64,000 nucleotides of DNA, from the NCBI GenBank assembly GCA_023897205.1, contig JAHWDD010000001.1, forward strand, positions 2,852,001 through 2,916,000, read 5' to 3'. Source of the DNA: Exophiala sp. HKRS030. Its lineage: Eukaryota > Ascomycota > Eurotiomycetes > Chaetothyriales > Herpotrichiellaceae. The position numbers and the translations under genes are program-made. Position 1 is the first letter of the stretch. Every line of letters begins with the position of its first letter. The notes under the pieces were generated by a model. The model worked only from the letters and a program-made list of their open reading frames with translations, was not told the origin of the DNA and searched no databases. Of the stretch, positions 36,085-48,034 are shown one piece after another.

Positions 36085-37698
36085 ATGCGTTTCACCTCAA
36101 ACCTTCTCTTGCTTGCTGCAAGCACCGTGTGCTCAGTCACAGCCCAGACCGAGTTCGAACCCGCCGACTTCAACGTCACCGAGGCACTCGAGCTAGCAGG
36201 TGTCAACATCACTGCATTGCCTGAACTTGCCCAGCTCGAGCAGAGATCGTCTTACGCTGGCTGTTCAATCGCCTGTGATTCGCTCAAATTGCTCTTCGGC
36301 TCTGCTGTACTTCGTCGTGGTGAATCGACGTATGAGAGTTTTACTGGATCATACTGGTCCGTTCAGCAAGCCAGTGTTGATCCCTTCTGTGTCTTCAAGC
36401 CTGCTTCGAATCCACAGGTCTCGGTATCTGTTCTCATATCAAGGCTTACACAATGTCCATTCGCTGTCAAATCCGGGGGTCACGCGGCTTTTGCAGGCTC
36501 TTCCAACATTGACGGCGGAATCACCATCTCTCTCGAACGCATTAATGGAATCACGCTATCTCAAGACAAGAAGACAGCTGCTATTGGTCCTGGAAACCTG
36601 TGGTACGATGTTTACACCACCTTGCAGTCAACCAATCTTGCTGTCATTGGTGGCCGAGTCTCTGCAATTGGTGTCGGCGGTCTCACCCTGGGCGGTGGCA
36701 TTTCTTTCTTCTCGAATCTCTATGGTTGGGCATGCGACAATGTTGCCAGTTTCGAAGTCGTGACAGCAAGCGGTCTCACTGTCACTGCATCCCCGACTTC
36801 CTTTTCAGACCTGTTCTGGGCTCTTCGTGGAGGAGGCAACAACTTTGGAATTGTTACCAAGTTTAACCTCAATACCATTTCCTTACCAGGCCACCAGATC
36901 TGGGGAGGTTCCCGTATTCATTTCGCTGATCAATTTCCCGCCGTTATATCCGCCTTCTACAACCTGGGAGTGAACAGTCCAACGGACCCAAATGCGGCTC
37001 AAATTCTCTCTTTTGCCTATGCACAATCTGCCGGGCTAGATCTGGCATCCGCCGATCTTCAGTACGCCAAACCTGTCGCCAACGCTGCAATTTTCAATGA
37101 ATATTTCGCCATTCCACCGTTCATCGATAATACCGCAATTCGCACTCTTTCTGACTTGACCCAACAGTTCAATGCCAGCAACCCTAATGGACTACGCGAG
37201 ACATACTGGGCCGCGACTTATAAGCTGGACCAAGCCCTGGTAACGTCCGTCAAGGATATCTTCTTCGAGGAGCTCGATCCTATTAGGGACGTTGCGGGTA
37301 TTGTTCCTGCCGCTACTTTGCAAGTCATCACCAAGGGCCAATTAGACCCGATGACCAAGAATGGCGGTAATCCATTGGGTTTGTCGGCTTCGGACGGTCC
37401 ATTTCTTCTCCTCAACCTGAACATGATGTGGACCAACATCGCTGATGATTCTCGTGTTCTGCAAGCGAATTCAAATATCATCAAACGCACTGTTGCGTTG
37501 GCACAGCAGCGAGGTCTGGCCGAAGACTTCATCTACATGAACTACGCCAGTCAATTCCAGGCTGTGGTTCCCAGTTATGGCGCCGCGAACCAGGCGAAAC
37601 TAAAGCAGATCTCTGACAAGTATGATCCCACAAGCGTCTTTGAGAGGCTGCAGCCGGGATACTTCAAACTTGACGGAGCTCCATCCAGTGGCTTTTAG
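36085..37698 (+). CDS. Secreted FAD-linked (berberine bridge enzyme-like) oxidase
   Basis: A single exon. The Met at 36085 is chosen over the upstream in-frame Met at 36043 because it begins a clear signal peptide (RFTSNLLLLAASTVCSVTAQ). The mature protein makes 537 residues in all. The PCMH-type FAD-binding domain shows CPFAVKSGGH with His133 placed for 8-alpha-N-histidyl attachment to FAD, then GVGGLTLGGGISFFSNLYG and WALRGGGNNFGIVTKF. The C-terminus shows the BBE element (YASQFQAVVPSYG, then KLKQISDKYDP and VFERLQPGYFK). Such enzymes oxidise sugars or secondary metabolites with O2. The cysteine needed for bicovalent FAD in berberine bridge enzyme is not seen in the SAIGVGG segment, suggesting single covalent attachment. 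Confidence 0.92.
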   Translation: MRFTSNLLLLAASTVCSVTAQTEFEPADFNVTEALELAGVNITALPELAQLEQRSSYAGCSIACDSLKLLFGSAVLRRGESTYESFTGSYWSVQQASVDPFCVFKPASNPQVSVSVLISRLTQCPFAVKSGGHAAFAGSSNIDGGITISLERINGITLSQDKKTAAIGPGNLWYDVYTTLQSTNLAVIGGRVSAIGVGGLTLGGGISFFSNLYGWACDNVASFEVVTASGLTVTASPTSFSDLFWALRGGGNNFGIVTKFNLNTISLPGHQIWGGSRIHFADQFPAVISAFYNLGVNSPTDPNAAQILSFAYAQSAGLDLASADLQYAKPVANAAIFNEYFAIPPFIDNTAIRTLSDLTQQFNASNPNGLRETYWAATYKLDQALVTSVKDIFFEELDPIRDVAGIVPAATLQVITKGQLDPMTKNGGNPLGLSASDGPFLLLNLNMMWTNIADDSRVLQANSNIIKRTVALAQQRGLAEDFIYMNYASQFQAVVPSYGAANQAKLKQISDKYDPTSVFERLQPGYFKLDGAPSSGF

Positions 37699-38620
37699 CC
37701 GCCAAAGTGAGGATTTGACCCATTCATGTACATAAATTCAATAGGGAAAGGTGACACCAGAATATGTTTTACGACTTAATCCTAATCATAATGCATCTTC
37801 AAAAACATAAAACCTGCTCGTGTAGAAGTGACACGTCTTGGATTAGCAGTGCATCAAGTGGCAAATGCATGGCTCTTGAACCACTTTCGAATTTGTGTCG
37901 TCTCATCCCAGTCTCAACAACTTCTCTAGCCATCGTCCATCAAGTCCTGAGATCTCCATGCTTTCTGGGGCAGTTGCAAGCTTCGCACATTGGACAAGAT
38001 GCGACATGACGAGCGTAGATAGGGTTATGAGAAACCCATGTGCCAACGCGTCTCACTCACGATTCATCATCAGAGGTCGTCTGCATAAGCGAAATCAATG
38101 AGCATGGTTAAAGCATCCTCCAGGCCAAAACGCACATAATGTAAGAGTTTGAGACACAATTATTAGAACAATGTCAAGCCCACGTGTAGCTTGTAAGGTA
38201 AGGTTTAATCTATAATATGGGCTAAACCGGATGGGGGGTAGAATACGCTATGTTCCCCTTTTCCATAATTGCGGCACAATAGACGGTTGTCAAATTGGGC
38301 GAATATTTCAGCCGCTCTTGGCGGGTCCGTGGGGTTGCTTGGTATTAATTGCTTTCAAGACTTTTCAGACTTAGGTCTGACTCGTCCCGCGCTATGCCCC
38401 ACGGTGCTTCGTTTCTGAGCAGAATTCGACATATTCCGAATTCGACATAGGCACGGGCTTGTGGCTCCGGAGGGGATTGCGGACAAAGCAACGGTGCTCA
38501 TTTCCAGTGAAGCATGAATGGTTTGATATAGCAGCTTTTGATGTACAATGCCAAGCACGTCCGCTCGCAAGCCCACAATTCGCTTTCCGCATCATCGTTG
38601 AGCTTATGAGACGAATAGAC
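37699..38620. other. Convergent intergenic region
   Basis: Lies between the 3' ends of the FAD oxidase and the large minus-strand gene. AT-rich patches and short frames only; no gene recognised. A small C-terminal extension of the minus-strand gene in another frame (down to ~38392) cannot be excluded. Confidence 0.5.
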
Positions 38621-41600
38621 CTACGTACCAGCCCACTCGCAATGACCATTATTATCTTTATCATGCCGTTCGTCATGGTACTCAAACTCAATATCAAGGA
38701 TCCAGAAGATGTGAACCTCAACAGCGACAGTATTCTGTGTGATCGACCAGATGACATCCCGCTTCTCTGGGTGAACACAAACCTGCCGATGTTTACGTAC
38801 TCCACCCTCATACAATGCTGAGCCCCAAGCGACACCAAAATCCAGCTCAGCCATGAACCTGATCTTGCCACCAGCCAAGAAGCTATTGGCCATGAACTCT
38901 GCGGTGATTATCATGGCCAGTTCAGCAGAGATGTGGAATCCAGTTCCAGGGATCTTTTGCTTGTAGCCAAAACCAAGGCCAGCCTCGGCTTTCCAGAGCA
39001 GAGGCCCTGACTTGGGCATTTCGAAACCTGCGCCGGCAACTACTGCGACGAAGAAGCCGAATCCACCGAGAGGGATGTGTAGCTCTGCTTCGAGAAAAGC
39101 GTTTACGACGCCAGTGGACAAGGAAGTCTCGTATTTTGTCTTCACGTCAAGCTTTTTGAAGAAATCTATCAACTCCTTGAACGCCGGGATAGACTTGGAT
39201 ACCTGTTCGATGTTTTTCTTGCTCGCGTGAAGCTGCGCCGTGACCTTGAACTCGTTCGCTAAGGCTGTCTGCATGTCGGGTAACGGCCCGAGAGCCTGAA
39301 GGAACCCTATCAGTTTTGCCACGGCACTAGGGTTTGGACCGAAATCGAGCATGGTCTTTTCAAACCTTGGGATTGGCCGTGAAGCATCGCTCAGCAAGTT
39401 TCCTGTGACCCGCATGATGATGCCTTGGTCTGTCGTTGCTGACGCGAAACTGATCGTGTTAATATTCAGGGTCCATGGAATCGAAGCAGTGGTATCAATT
39501 TGAAGGGTGAGTGATCCCGGGACTGAGGATGATCCGATCTCAATAATTGTTGTGTTAGTCACACTGTTTTGTATTTTTCGAATGCTCATTGGTTCAAATG
39601 TGTCTGAAGGCGGAAGGGTGAGCACAATTTGAGCACCTGGTCTGATGTCCAGGCTCGCCGCTGTCGTAGGAAATTCAATGCAAACATGTCGAGGTGGAAA
39701 TGGACCAGAAGATACCCTAAAGCGAATAGATCTGCAATATATGGAGTTAAGGAACTGGTCATCTGGTTACTACCTGGTTTGATGATAGGTCGGGGGAATT
39801 GGACACGCTGTGTGCCTGTGGAGAACACAATACTGTAGTTCAGGTTCGCAGTATCTGGTGACAGTAATGTGTCCGGATCAGCAAAGCGGTACGGGAGTCA
39901 GAAGGGCTAGTAGCACGAATCAAGGGGACCCCAATGCTCGTATTGATAGGGTTTGCAGCGACATTTTCATCAGGAGATTGTAAGACCATGGACCACTGGC
40001 CAGCCTTCGGAAACTGAATCGTCCCGTATGCTGCAATCGCAAACTCCGGACGCGAGCTGGCGTTCGCTCGAGTGACACCGACCCCGACGGATCGAATCGC
40101 CATTATCAGCCCTGAGCCCGCCACATTTATGCTTGTGTCTAACGGTCGGCATAAAGCTCCTACCTCTGAGATGAGTCTGGCATAGTCTTCAGGCTTGAAA
40201 GTGCCTTCAATTGGGACGAATCCTAGCTGATCAAGAGCCGGAGTCGGTGGCTGTCCCTCCAGATCAATCTCACAGTCAAAAAGTACTGCTTGTACTACAA
40301 CTCTTTCAGATGGTGGAGCACTTGGGGACGAAATAACCCTCTGGCCGTCTCTAATGTCTCGAATATTTGTCACTTTCCTGGCTCTTTGCACCACGCCTGG
40401 GTGGGAAACGATATCTGGGTTACCGGAGTCGTATTCTCCGTCTGAAGTTGCGCACCAGTTGCCTTCAACATTGTATAGTCTGCCATCGCTTGATCTCTCG
40501 GTTGTGAAGGCTTTGATAACCTTGAAGCAAAAGAAATAGCAAACAGAGGATATTTGGACGACATCTTCAATTGCTCTACCCACAGAAGCCTGTAGTTGAA
40601 CTTTGCTGATCGATGCACTGCCTGGGACAATTTCTTTGCTTCTCCAGTCACTGAAGATGCTAGCTCCATAGCCAGATATGTCTATTCGGGTCACAGGTAT
40701 TTTACCACTATTACCACCAAAGGTATCATTAAACGTTTTGACGAATGATGAATTTCCCATCGCTGATGTGTCTTCGCCTCCAACAGCTCCAGTAACCCGT
40801 TGTTGTGCTACTCCGGGGATAGTTGGAGAGGTAAGATGTATTCGTGGAGGAAAAGAAATGTCTAGGGGGTATCTTGCTTTGAATGATAACTGATCTGCCC
40901 CGAAAAGCCCTGTTCTGAGAACTTGGGCTGAGTAACGGAAACGCTGGGAAATTCCGAGAATAGTAGGACGCGTTGCCAGGTAGAGTAAGCCACCATTCCA
41001 AAGGGAAGACCAAATCTGATTGAAAGATTCGGATGAGATACTGTGTCAGAATGAGCGGACAGAAATCCGTCCAGAGCTGGTCTCGGCGATACAGGTGTTA
41101 GAGCGACTGTCGAAGCATTGAAGACTGTAGTCGGTCCGCAGTCACTGAATCTCAGCTCCTGCGAAGGGCTTTGTATGTGGACAGGCTCCCATTGCATACA
41201 AGGAAGCGAAACCACGCTCAATTGCTTGCATGGTAATTGGAGAAAAAGATCTGAGATGGCCGGACTCATTGCACCGGTGGGTCGCGATGCAGTATTCATT
41301 TGAACCCCGAATTGAGATGCATTGGTGGATAGGTCAAGGAAGAAAGGGCCACGGTGCACTAGCTGCTGGACTCCTTCGGTTGTAGGTGGAGCAGGGACAC
41401 GATCATTCAGGGGAAGAAGCCCGCCGACGTCAGAACGTGAAGATTCTACGTAGAGCGCATCGGGACCTTCAAGATTTCCTTTGATTGTGTCCACCAATTT
41501 CAGCGTGTCTGGAGCCACTGATAAGTCGAATTTGACATCTGAGTCTTGTTTCCAGGTCATTTGTAGCTCAAGGACGCTACCAAGATCTGTGCTCATCAAC

Positions 41601-43050
41601 TTTTCGGGAGTAAAGTCGATGTTGGTGGCATAAGGGTCAGGCAAGAATGGTACGACCTGTGCAAGTGCAAATTTGATATTGACTACACCCTCAGTAAGAT
41701 CGTCTCCCGAGAAGACACCCGAAAGGATCATGCTGGTGATTGATTTCGTTTTGAATAGCATGTTTTTGAGGGCGTATGACTGGGGAGCAACGTTGAGCAT
41801 TGTATCAATTACAAGTGAAATTCGAATTGAGCCATCGCCCTTGGTCAAAGTCATAGAGGTAGGACCTGAGGAGGAAGTGAGCTCTCCGTTGATTGTGCAT
41901 GGCTGTCCTAGAGTAGTTTTGGCCATTGCTGAAGTTGTCCAGGCCTCGTTCCCATTTTGAGTAGAGTATATAAATTGGGCATCGTGGGGTCTCTGAAAAG
42001 TTAGAGTGCTTCCTTTGAAGAGTTTGATGGGTTGATTTGTGCCCTGTGACTGGGATTCAAATCCTAAAGCCACCAGATCTCCACCCTGAACAAAGAACAG
42101 CATTTCGTTGCACCAGACAGTGCCTAGGATTCCGGGCAGATGAGCGCGAAGTCCCGAGGACACCGTCACTGACATCCCCCGGAGCCTTTGACGCTTCCCA
42201 GAGAGGCGGGACTGGCAAAGTTGATAGGAATGATCCAGTCGGACCGGGTGATTGACACGCTGCCTACGAATTGGACCATCGATGAAGGGCTTAGCGTAGA
42301 ATTGAATGACGAGATATCTCGTTGAAAGGGAATTTTGACAACGCTCAGCCTGGGATCATAAAGCGGGTCTCCCTGAACGCGAAGGAAAGAAACGGTGTTT
42401 CCCAAAATCTTTAATGATCCAGGGGAAACGGATTCAAATGACGCACCAAGAGTATCAGGCGACAAAGGGAGAGAGAATTGGATGACGATTTCATCAGGGA
42501 CTGTTGCTTGCACGTCTCCAGAGGTTGAAGCGACGTCCTTCAACCGTAGCTTCGCCTTGACCGCAGGCCTTTCTGAGCTGGAAGGGATGCTGCTGATTAT
42601 GATCGTGCGATTGGCCGAGTCAAAGGATATCCGGCCATTAATGGCTAGAGATCCACTCAATATCTCAAATCCAGCGAAACCGGGATTTGTGCCGGGTATG
42701 ATCGTAAATTGGGATGCGAGAATGTGCACGGAACTCTCAGCCAAGCTGATTTCAACAGTGCTCCCAAAACTTGCTGGCGGATTGGTGAGTATCAGGAAAG
42801 GAACACTAGAACCCGCAAATTGAAGAGCTGCCAAGGGTGTAGTGATGCTGGTGAAAATGTCCACAAGAATTTTGCGGCCGAATCGGTCCAGAAACGGCCC
42901 TTGTGTGGCAAGTGGACTACGGGCATTTCCCAATCTAACATCAAGACTGTTCAGAGGCATCCCAGAAGTTGCATCTCGAAGATAGAAAGTCTGTCCGGCT
43001 GTGCCAGACTGACCTTTCAAAAAATCGTCCAACTCATTGTCGAAAGCCAT
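38621..43050 (-). CDS. Very large uncharacterised protein, frame broken at four G/C runs
   Basis: Five consecutive open segments on the minus strand cover 43050-38621 in frames that each advance by one base. The breaks fall at C/G runs (plus-strand coordinates 42176-42180, 40898-40901, 39893-39895 and 39715-39717). Adding one base to each run makes the whole ~4.4 kb open, about 1480 residues. The protein has no signal peptide and no catalytic motif I know. It reads as a chain of beta-rich repeats (IVIQFSLPLS, then GLPFGMVAYS, IPVTRIDISGYG, YRFADPDTLL, FSTGTQRVQFPRP) and ends with a Gly-rich amphipathic region (GGFGFFVAVVAGAGFEM). From memory it resembles long hypothetical proteins of bacteria with sporadic fungal copies. 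It is divergent from the equally large plus-strand gene. It is either an intact gene with assembly errors or a young pseudogene. Confidence 0.65.
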
Positions 43051-43832
43051 CTTGAAGAAGCCCACCGAGGATAGCGAAGTGGGGGGTATGCAAATGAGGC
43101 TGTTGGAATGAAGATATGTTTATATTCATGCGAATCCATCGGACAACCTAAAGAAGCTGGATTCAGCTGGACACTAATAGGTACCACTCTCAGTTGTGAC
43201 CTTGATGTATCGGGCTGGAGGCAGACGCAGAAGAGCAGCGCGTATTCGAAGAGTTGGGAAGTATGAGCTTGAGACATCTGAATCATTCGACTCACTTGGC
43301 TTCTTCAGCGGGTCTCAGTCAGATACGAGGCAGAATCTGTCAACACGAAAGCAGAGCGCAGCGACAGTGAACCCTTCTGTCCCCAATCGAAGCAGGTTTG
43401 TCGAAAGTCTTTGGCCACAGAAAATGCAAGGGGGGTTCAGCCTTTCGTCAAGGAACTTATGCCAAGAGACTGCCCGCTTCCTTCTGCAGATGTGACTTGT
43501 CACCTAGCCAATCGCACTCAATCTCGGCCTTTCAGACCTCGTGTACAACGAAAAGCTTTGAATAACTTTTGGAGATATTTGATCAACCTCCACAACCATT
43601 GCGGGGATCACGAGGCTGACTCTGAGATGGTAGAAGCTGAAATGCAGGATTGACAACTATGCGAGACATCTGACCAGCACCAGATGTCGCACTTTGCCGC
43701 TGAGTGCTATCGTTCGATTTAGTCTTGGCTTGATTCTGTTGGTGACCAAGGTCCAGACGGTGTTGCTATTTGATCTCGTGCTTATACCCTCCAGATTCTG
43801 CTGTCGAGACTTGCTGCCACAGACCATGCACG
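43051..43832. promoter_or_regulatory. Shared intergenic region of the divergent large-protein pair
   Basis: About 780 bases separate the chosen start codons. Short frames here have no domain support. The head-to-head arrangement suggests coordinated expression from a bidirectional promoter, which is inference from layout alone. Confidence 0.5.
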
Positions 43833-46800
43833 ATGTCTTCACCTTTGCTTGTAGCACTTCCATTTCTTCAGTCGTGGAGTGGGACCACATTGAAGATCAA
43901 TGTATTACTCTTACCTCGTGCAAACCCACTAGAGCCGCTCAAAACGACAGAGCCTGGGTCGAAAAGTTTTGCTGAAGCCGATTTCAATTTCAATGTGCAT
44001 ATTCAAGCAAATATCGATACTCTTCCCGTTGCAGGCACTCCAATATTGACTACCATCCCTTCTGCTAAGATCAGCACATCTGCACCTGTATTTCAAGCTC
44101 TTCGGACTCGTTTCGATATCAGTCCGTTAGCTGGAAAGGCAGTCCGTCACGCATCAAATCGTGTCCGCAAGTATGCTCCTATCAGCTATCAGACAGCTGT
44201 TCAATCCAAGAACGGCGCCTCTGGATTACTCGTTTTCGGTAATGAATACAAGTGCGCTATAACCTACCCATCGTCTCCGTACAAACCGCTCCCGCCAAAT
44301 CCGCTCATGAGCTGGGGCAAAGTTTTCGCCATCTTGCTGCGAAATTCATCTCTGGCTAAAGCCGCTGGGATGATCAGGGTATTGGAGGTTAACATTCCTC
44401 CCACCTCGCTAGAGAACGGTGGTTATGCGTGGATCTCCCTGGCTGACGGGACCGGCGCGGTGGCCTTGTCAACCACCTTGGGAGAACTCAAAACGTACGC
44501 CACCCGCATTCCCGCTCTATCGACGGCAAGAGATTTGTTCTCTCCTACTTTTATCCCGGTAAAAGAGACTCCTCCAGGTCTGAATTATGACCGGATATTT
44601 TCTGAAGTTGAGGATTATAATGACGGCTGGGCCAAAGCTGTGCATTGCTACCAGGCGGAGTATATGGATCCCACCCAGGACTCACGGGATGGTAGACGCC
44701 CAACGAGAGAAACCGGTTTGTTGATTGGGTGGGATGATGAGCAAATGACTATGTGGATGAATCGGCAGATGGCCCAAGACGTTGACGGGTACGACAGCCC
44801 ATTCGGCATCATGGGTTATCGTATTGATGTCAGGAAGGAAGGAGATCGCTCCTGGGAATCACTAGTGAAAGCCAGTGGTCCTTTATCTGTCGATTCTGTC
44901 GACCTTGGACGGTTTGAAGGCGAGTTGCATGTCGAGGTACATCCGACAAATTCTAGGGGTGAGAGCACAGGAGATTTTTGTAAGTTCATGTCTGAAGTGA
45001 TTGATCGAGACCTGACCTTATTCCAGGGCTGCCCATATACTTTTCAACATGGACCGGAACGTCGCTGGTCACAAAATCTCCTGACAGAATGAAACTTCTC
45101 GGTGTTGTAGATTATTCGATGCCTCCCGTTAGGGGTTCGGACCCTGGAACCAAACTGCTCTATGGCCACAAATACGAAGTACGAGTACGCTTTATGGACC
45201 AGACAGGAGGAGGACCGGTCGTCCACAGCTCCCCAATCCTGCCTGGTCCTCAAGCCGTTGCCAAAATAGCATTCAAGAGATGGATCCCACCTCTTCAGCC
45301 ACAACACGTTGAAGAAGCGCAAGCTGGTGAAGACGAGGAGCCCAATGAAAGTCCTGATAAGATCATACTTCGGCGTCCGCTGCTTCACAGTAACGCAGTT
45401 TTGTGTACCAGTGGCTACGCTGACGCTATGGGTCTTCTTCTGTCAGATCTGCCCATTGCCCAAACCAGTCGCCGCGAGCCTGGGTTGCCAGACCCTGACG
45501 TCGAACGTGTGGAGATCACAGTTGAGGTTGCCGCCCTACAACATGATCCCATCGCCCAAGACGGGATGTACATGACCGTAGTGACGGTGAACAGGAAGTT
45601 TCCACTGGATCTTCACTCTCCACTTTCTCTCAACATTATTTGGGATGACGTGGCGGACATCAGTCAACTGTCTGTTGGGTCAGACGGACCCCTGCATCTT
45701 CCCACAGCGCGCCAGGTACGCTTGCGTGTGAAGTCTCTTTGCAAGGAAGATCCCCGAACAGCAAGTGATCAGCCGTTGATCTATTTCGGCCACGAAGATG
45801 TCCGACGCAGCTCAATCTTAGAGATCAAACTCACGAAGGCCTCGAGCAAAGAGCATTCTTTGTTCCAGGAAACTGTGTCTAGCAAGAGATTTTGTGCTTG
45901 GTATCTTCAGCCTGATGTGCCCGCTGACAAAACATCGAACGATATGCAATCATCCTCAGGAAGATCAAATGAGAAAGTTTCAGACATAGTCACACGTTTT
46001 GCGTCGTCTTTGGAGCTTCGAAACGACCAATTTACTGTCCGGCCTCAGAAGGGTCGTCGTGCAGTTTTTGCATGCTCTTCGTCGATGCAATACATTTTGG
46101 GACCTGATGGTGGCAGTATTACTTTCTCCTCTCAGCATGACCTTGCCCTTCGATGGCTTGTCGTAATACGAATGACAATAAAACGAGACTGGACGTGGTC
46201 TGGCTTGTCAGAGGTCAAAGTCTCTCGGGATGATTCTGTAGTAGACCGCCTGACTCTCCCACGAATTGTGAATCACGACGCACTGGTAACACCTAATCGG
46301 TCGGAAACTGATCTGATCATCATCGATGCCATCGATCCGAAACCACTGACTGGCACGCCACCCGAAGAAATCGCATTGAGCTACCGTCTTGAATGCACGT
46401 TTCAGGGTAACCCGGAGGCCGATGAAGCTGTAGAGTTCAAAGTGGAATTGCCAGTAACAACACCGCCTTCCCAGGTTCCACAGATTGTTTCTGCTGGTAT
46501 AGCACTCTCAGAGTACCAAAGAGCAGCTGATTATTCATCCACAGAACCCCGTCGTAAGGCTCTGTGGATCGAACTTGCCGAGCCTGCGCGAGATCCGCGT
46601 GATGCATATTTTGCTCGGGTGCTCCAGTACGCACCTGACCCCTTGCTTGTGAATCGCAAGTCAAAGATACAGACAGACAAAGATCCCCCTCTCCCGATCG
46701 ATCCAGAACCAGTACGAAAGATTATCGAGGGTCAGTCTGATGATTTTGCTGGTCTTTATGCTATGCAAGAGCTTGAGCCGTCAAATTCACCGTTGCACTG

Positions 46801-47395
46801 GTCGCTACCATTACCTCCTGGCATGTCTGACCAGTCTCCCGAGCTCTTCGGTATGTTCACTTACGAGCTGCGATTTGGGCATCACCATGATATCTGGTCG
46901 ACGGCTCAAGGGCGATTTGGTCCTCCGCTAAGGGTAACAGGCATACAACACCCGGCACCAATTCTCCCAGCAAATGTGCTCAGAACCAAGACAGAAATAA
47001 ATGTCGGGGTACCCAACGCACTCCCGATCAATAGTGGACGTATAGATTTCCCCAAGTCAATCGCATCGTCCATATGGGTTTTGCTTTATGCACAAGCAGC
47101 GCGGCTGGATGGAGTCGACTTCCACAACATTTTCTTAGCTGCCGTTTCTGCGAAGACTGGGCCAGGCTTTCATTCAGACGTTGTGCCTTATGCTGAGGCA
47201 TCATTTGATCTACCGGGAAAGGTCTTTCCGCAACTTCGCGCACTTGGCTTTTCTACCAAAGCGCCACTGAGTGTCATGGCAGTCGAATTATTACCACAAG
47301 GAGTTGCACCCAACCGGCCACTGACTGCAGACCTGGGCAGTCAGCGGATATTGCGATGCAGCTCACTCATTGCAGTACCTGGGACCTGTCCTTAG
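43833..47395 (+). CDS. Large uncharacterised protein (1171 aa), partner of the divergent minus-strand gene
   Basis: Two exons (43833-44979 and 45027-47395) are joined by a 47-nt GTAAGT...CAG intron that splits a Trp codon, and the frame is continuous. The Met at 43833 is preferred over 43770 because MSSPLLVALPFLQSW begins the part that looks conserved. The upstream residues are Cys-rich and unlike it. There is no signal peptide, membrane span or recognised enzyme motif. The sequence looks like successive beta-sandwich modules: YRIDVRKEGDRSWESLV and YGHKYEVRVRFMDQTGGGP resemble fibronectin-type strands. The C-terminal third has FTYELRFGHHHDIWSTAQGRFG and WVLLYAQAARLDGVDFHNI, which I associate with uncharacterised bacterial proteins. 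Function unknown. The frame is fully open, unlike that of its neighbour. Confidence 0.8.
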
Positions 47396-48034
47396 TGGTC
47401 TGACCAGCTGGAATACAAAATCAACGATAGCATGAGCATGAGCGAGTGATCGGTCATCTCTATCGACCGTAATGTCCGAGTTTTCGCAAAATTTGTGGTG
47501 GCTGAAATGCTGAATTAGATATTCACCTGACAATTATGCTTAATCACAAGATAAGCAATCATTCGCAATACCAGGCGTTCTTTAAGCGCTGCCAAAATTC
47601 AAGATATACGTAATGGATGAACATGATATGGTCGTTGATTGTCGCGAAGACCTCTCATTTGGTATTTGATGTCACTCGTGAGGGAGAATTCCAAGGCATG
47701 TCATGTGATTGTAGCCAAAGGGCAAGGCTCTCATCACGTGAAGACGAATAAGGGAATCGTGCGGATCGGAAAGGGGTCATCGCTCGAATCTAAGGTATGT
47801 ACCTTGAGTACGGAGTGTATTCCCATTCATGAATTCCATTTAATTTAATACTTTGCAGATATGTGCGACCCACTGGGCCCTTGAAAGTTTTCATTCTCAT
47901 ATTCACAGCCAATTCCCTTTCCCAGCTTTTGCACTTGCCCCCGGTACAAAAAGAACATGTCCAGCTCCCGTTCCACTTCGGCTCCCTTCTTTGTGTGACA
48001 CAACAGAGACCAAGGAGACGTTTGCTTTGATATT
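47396..48034. other. Convergent intergenic region
   Basis: Lies between the 3' ends of the large plus-strand gene and the small membrane-protein gene. A partial ACGGAGT motif is at 47809-47816. No gene seen. Confidence 0.55.

Noticed and set aside
42176..42265. An intron explaining the first frame change in the large minus-strand gene
   Set aside because: The only phase-compatible option would be 44 nt with a poor GTCCCG donor and no branch site, whereas one extra base in the C-run restores the frame exactly.
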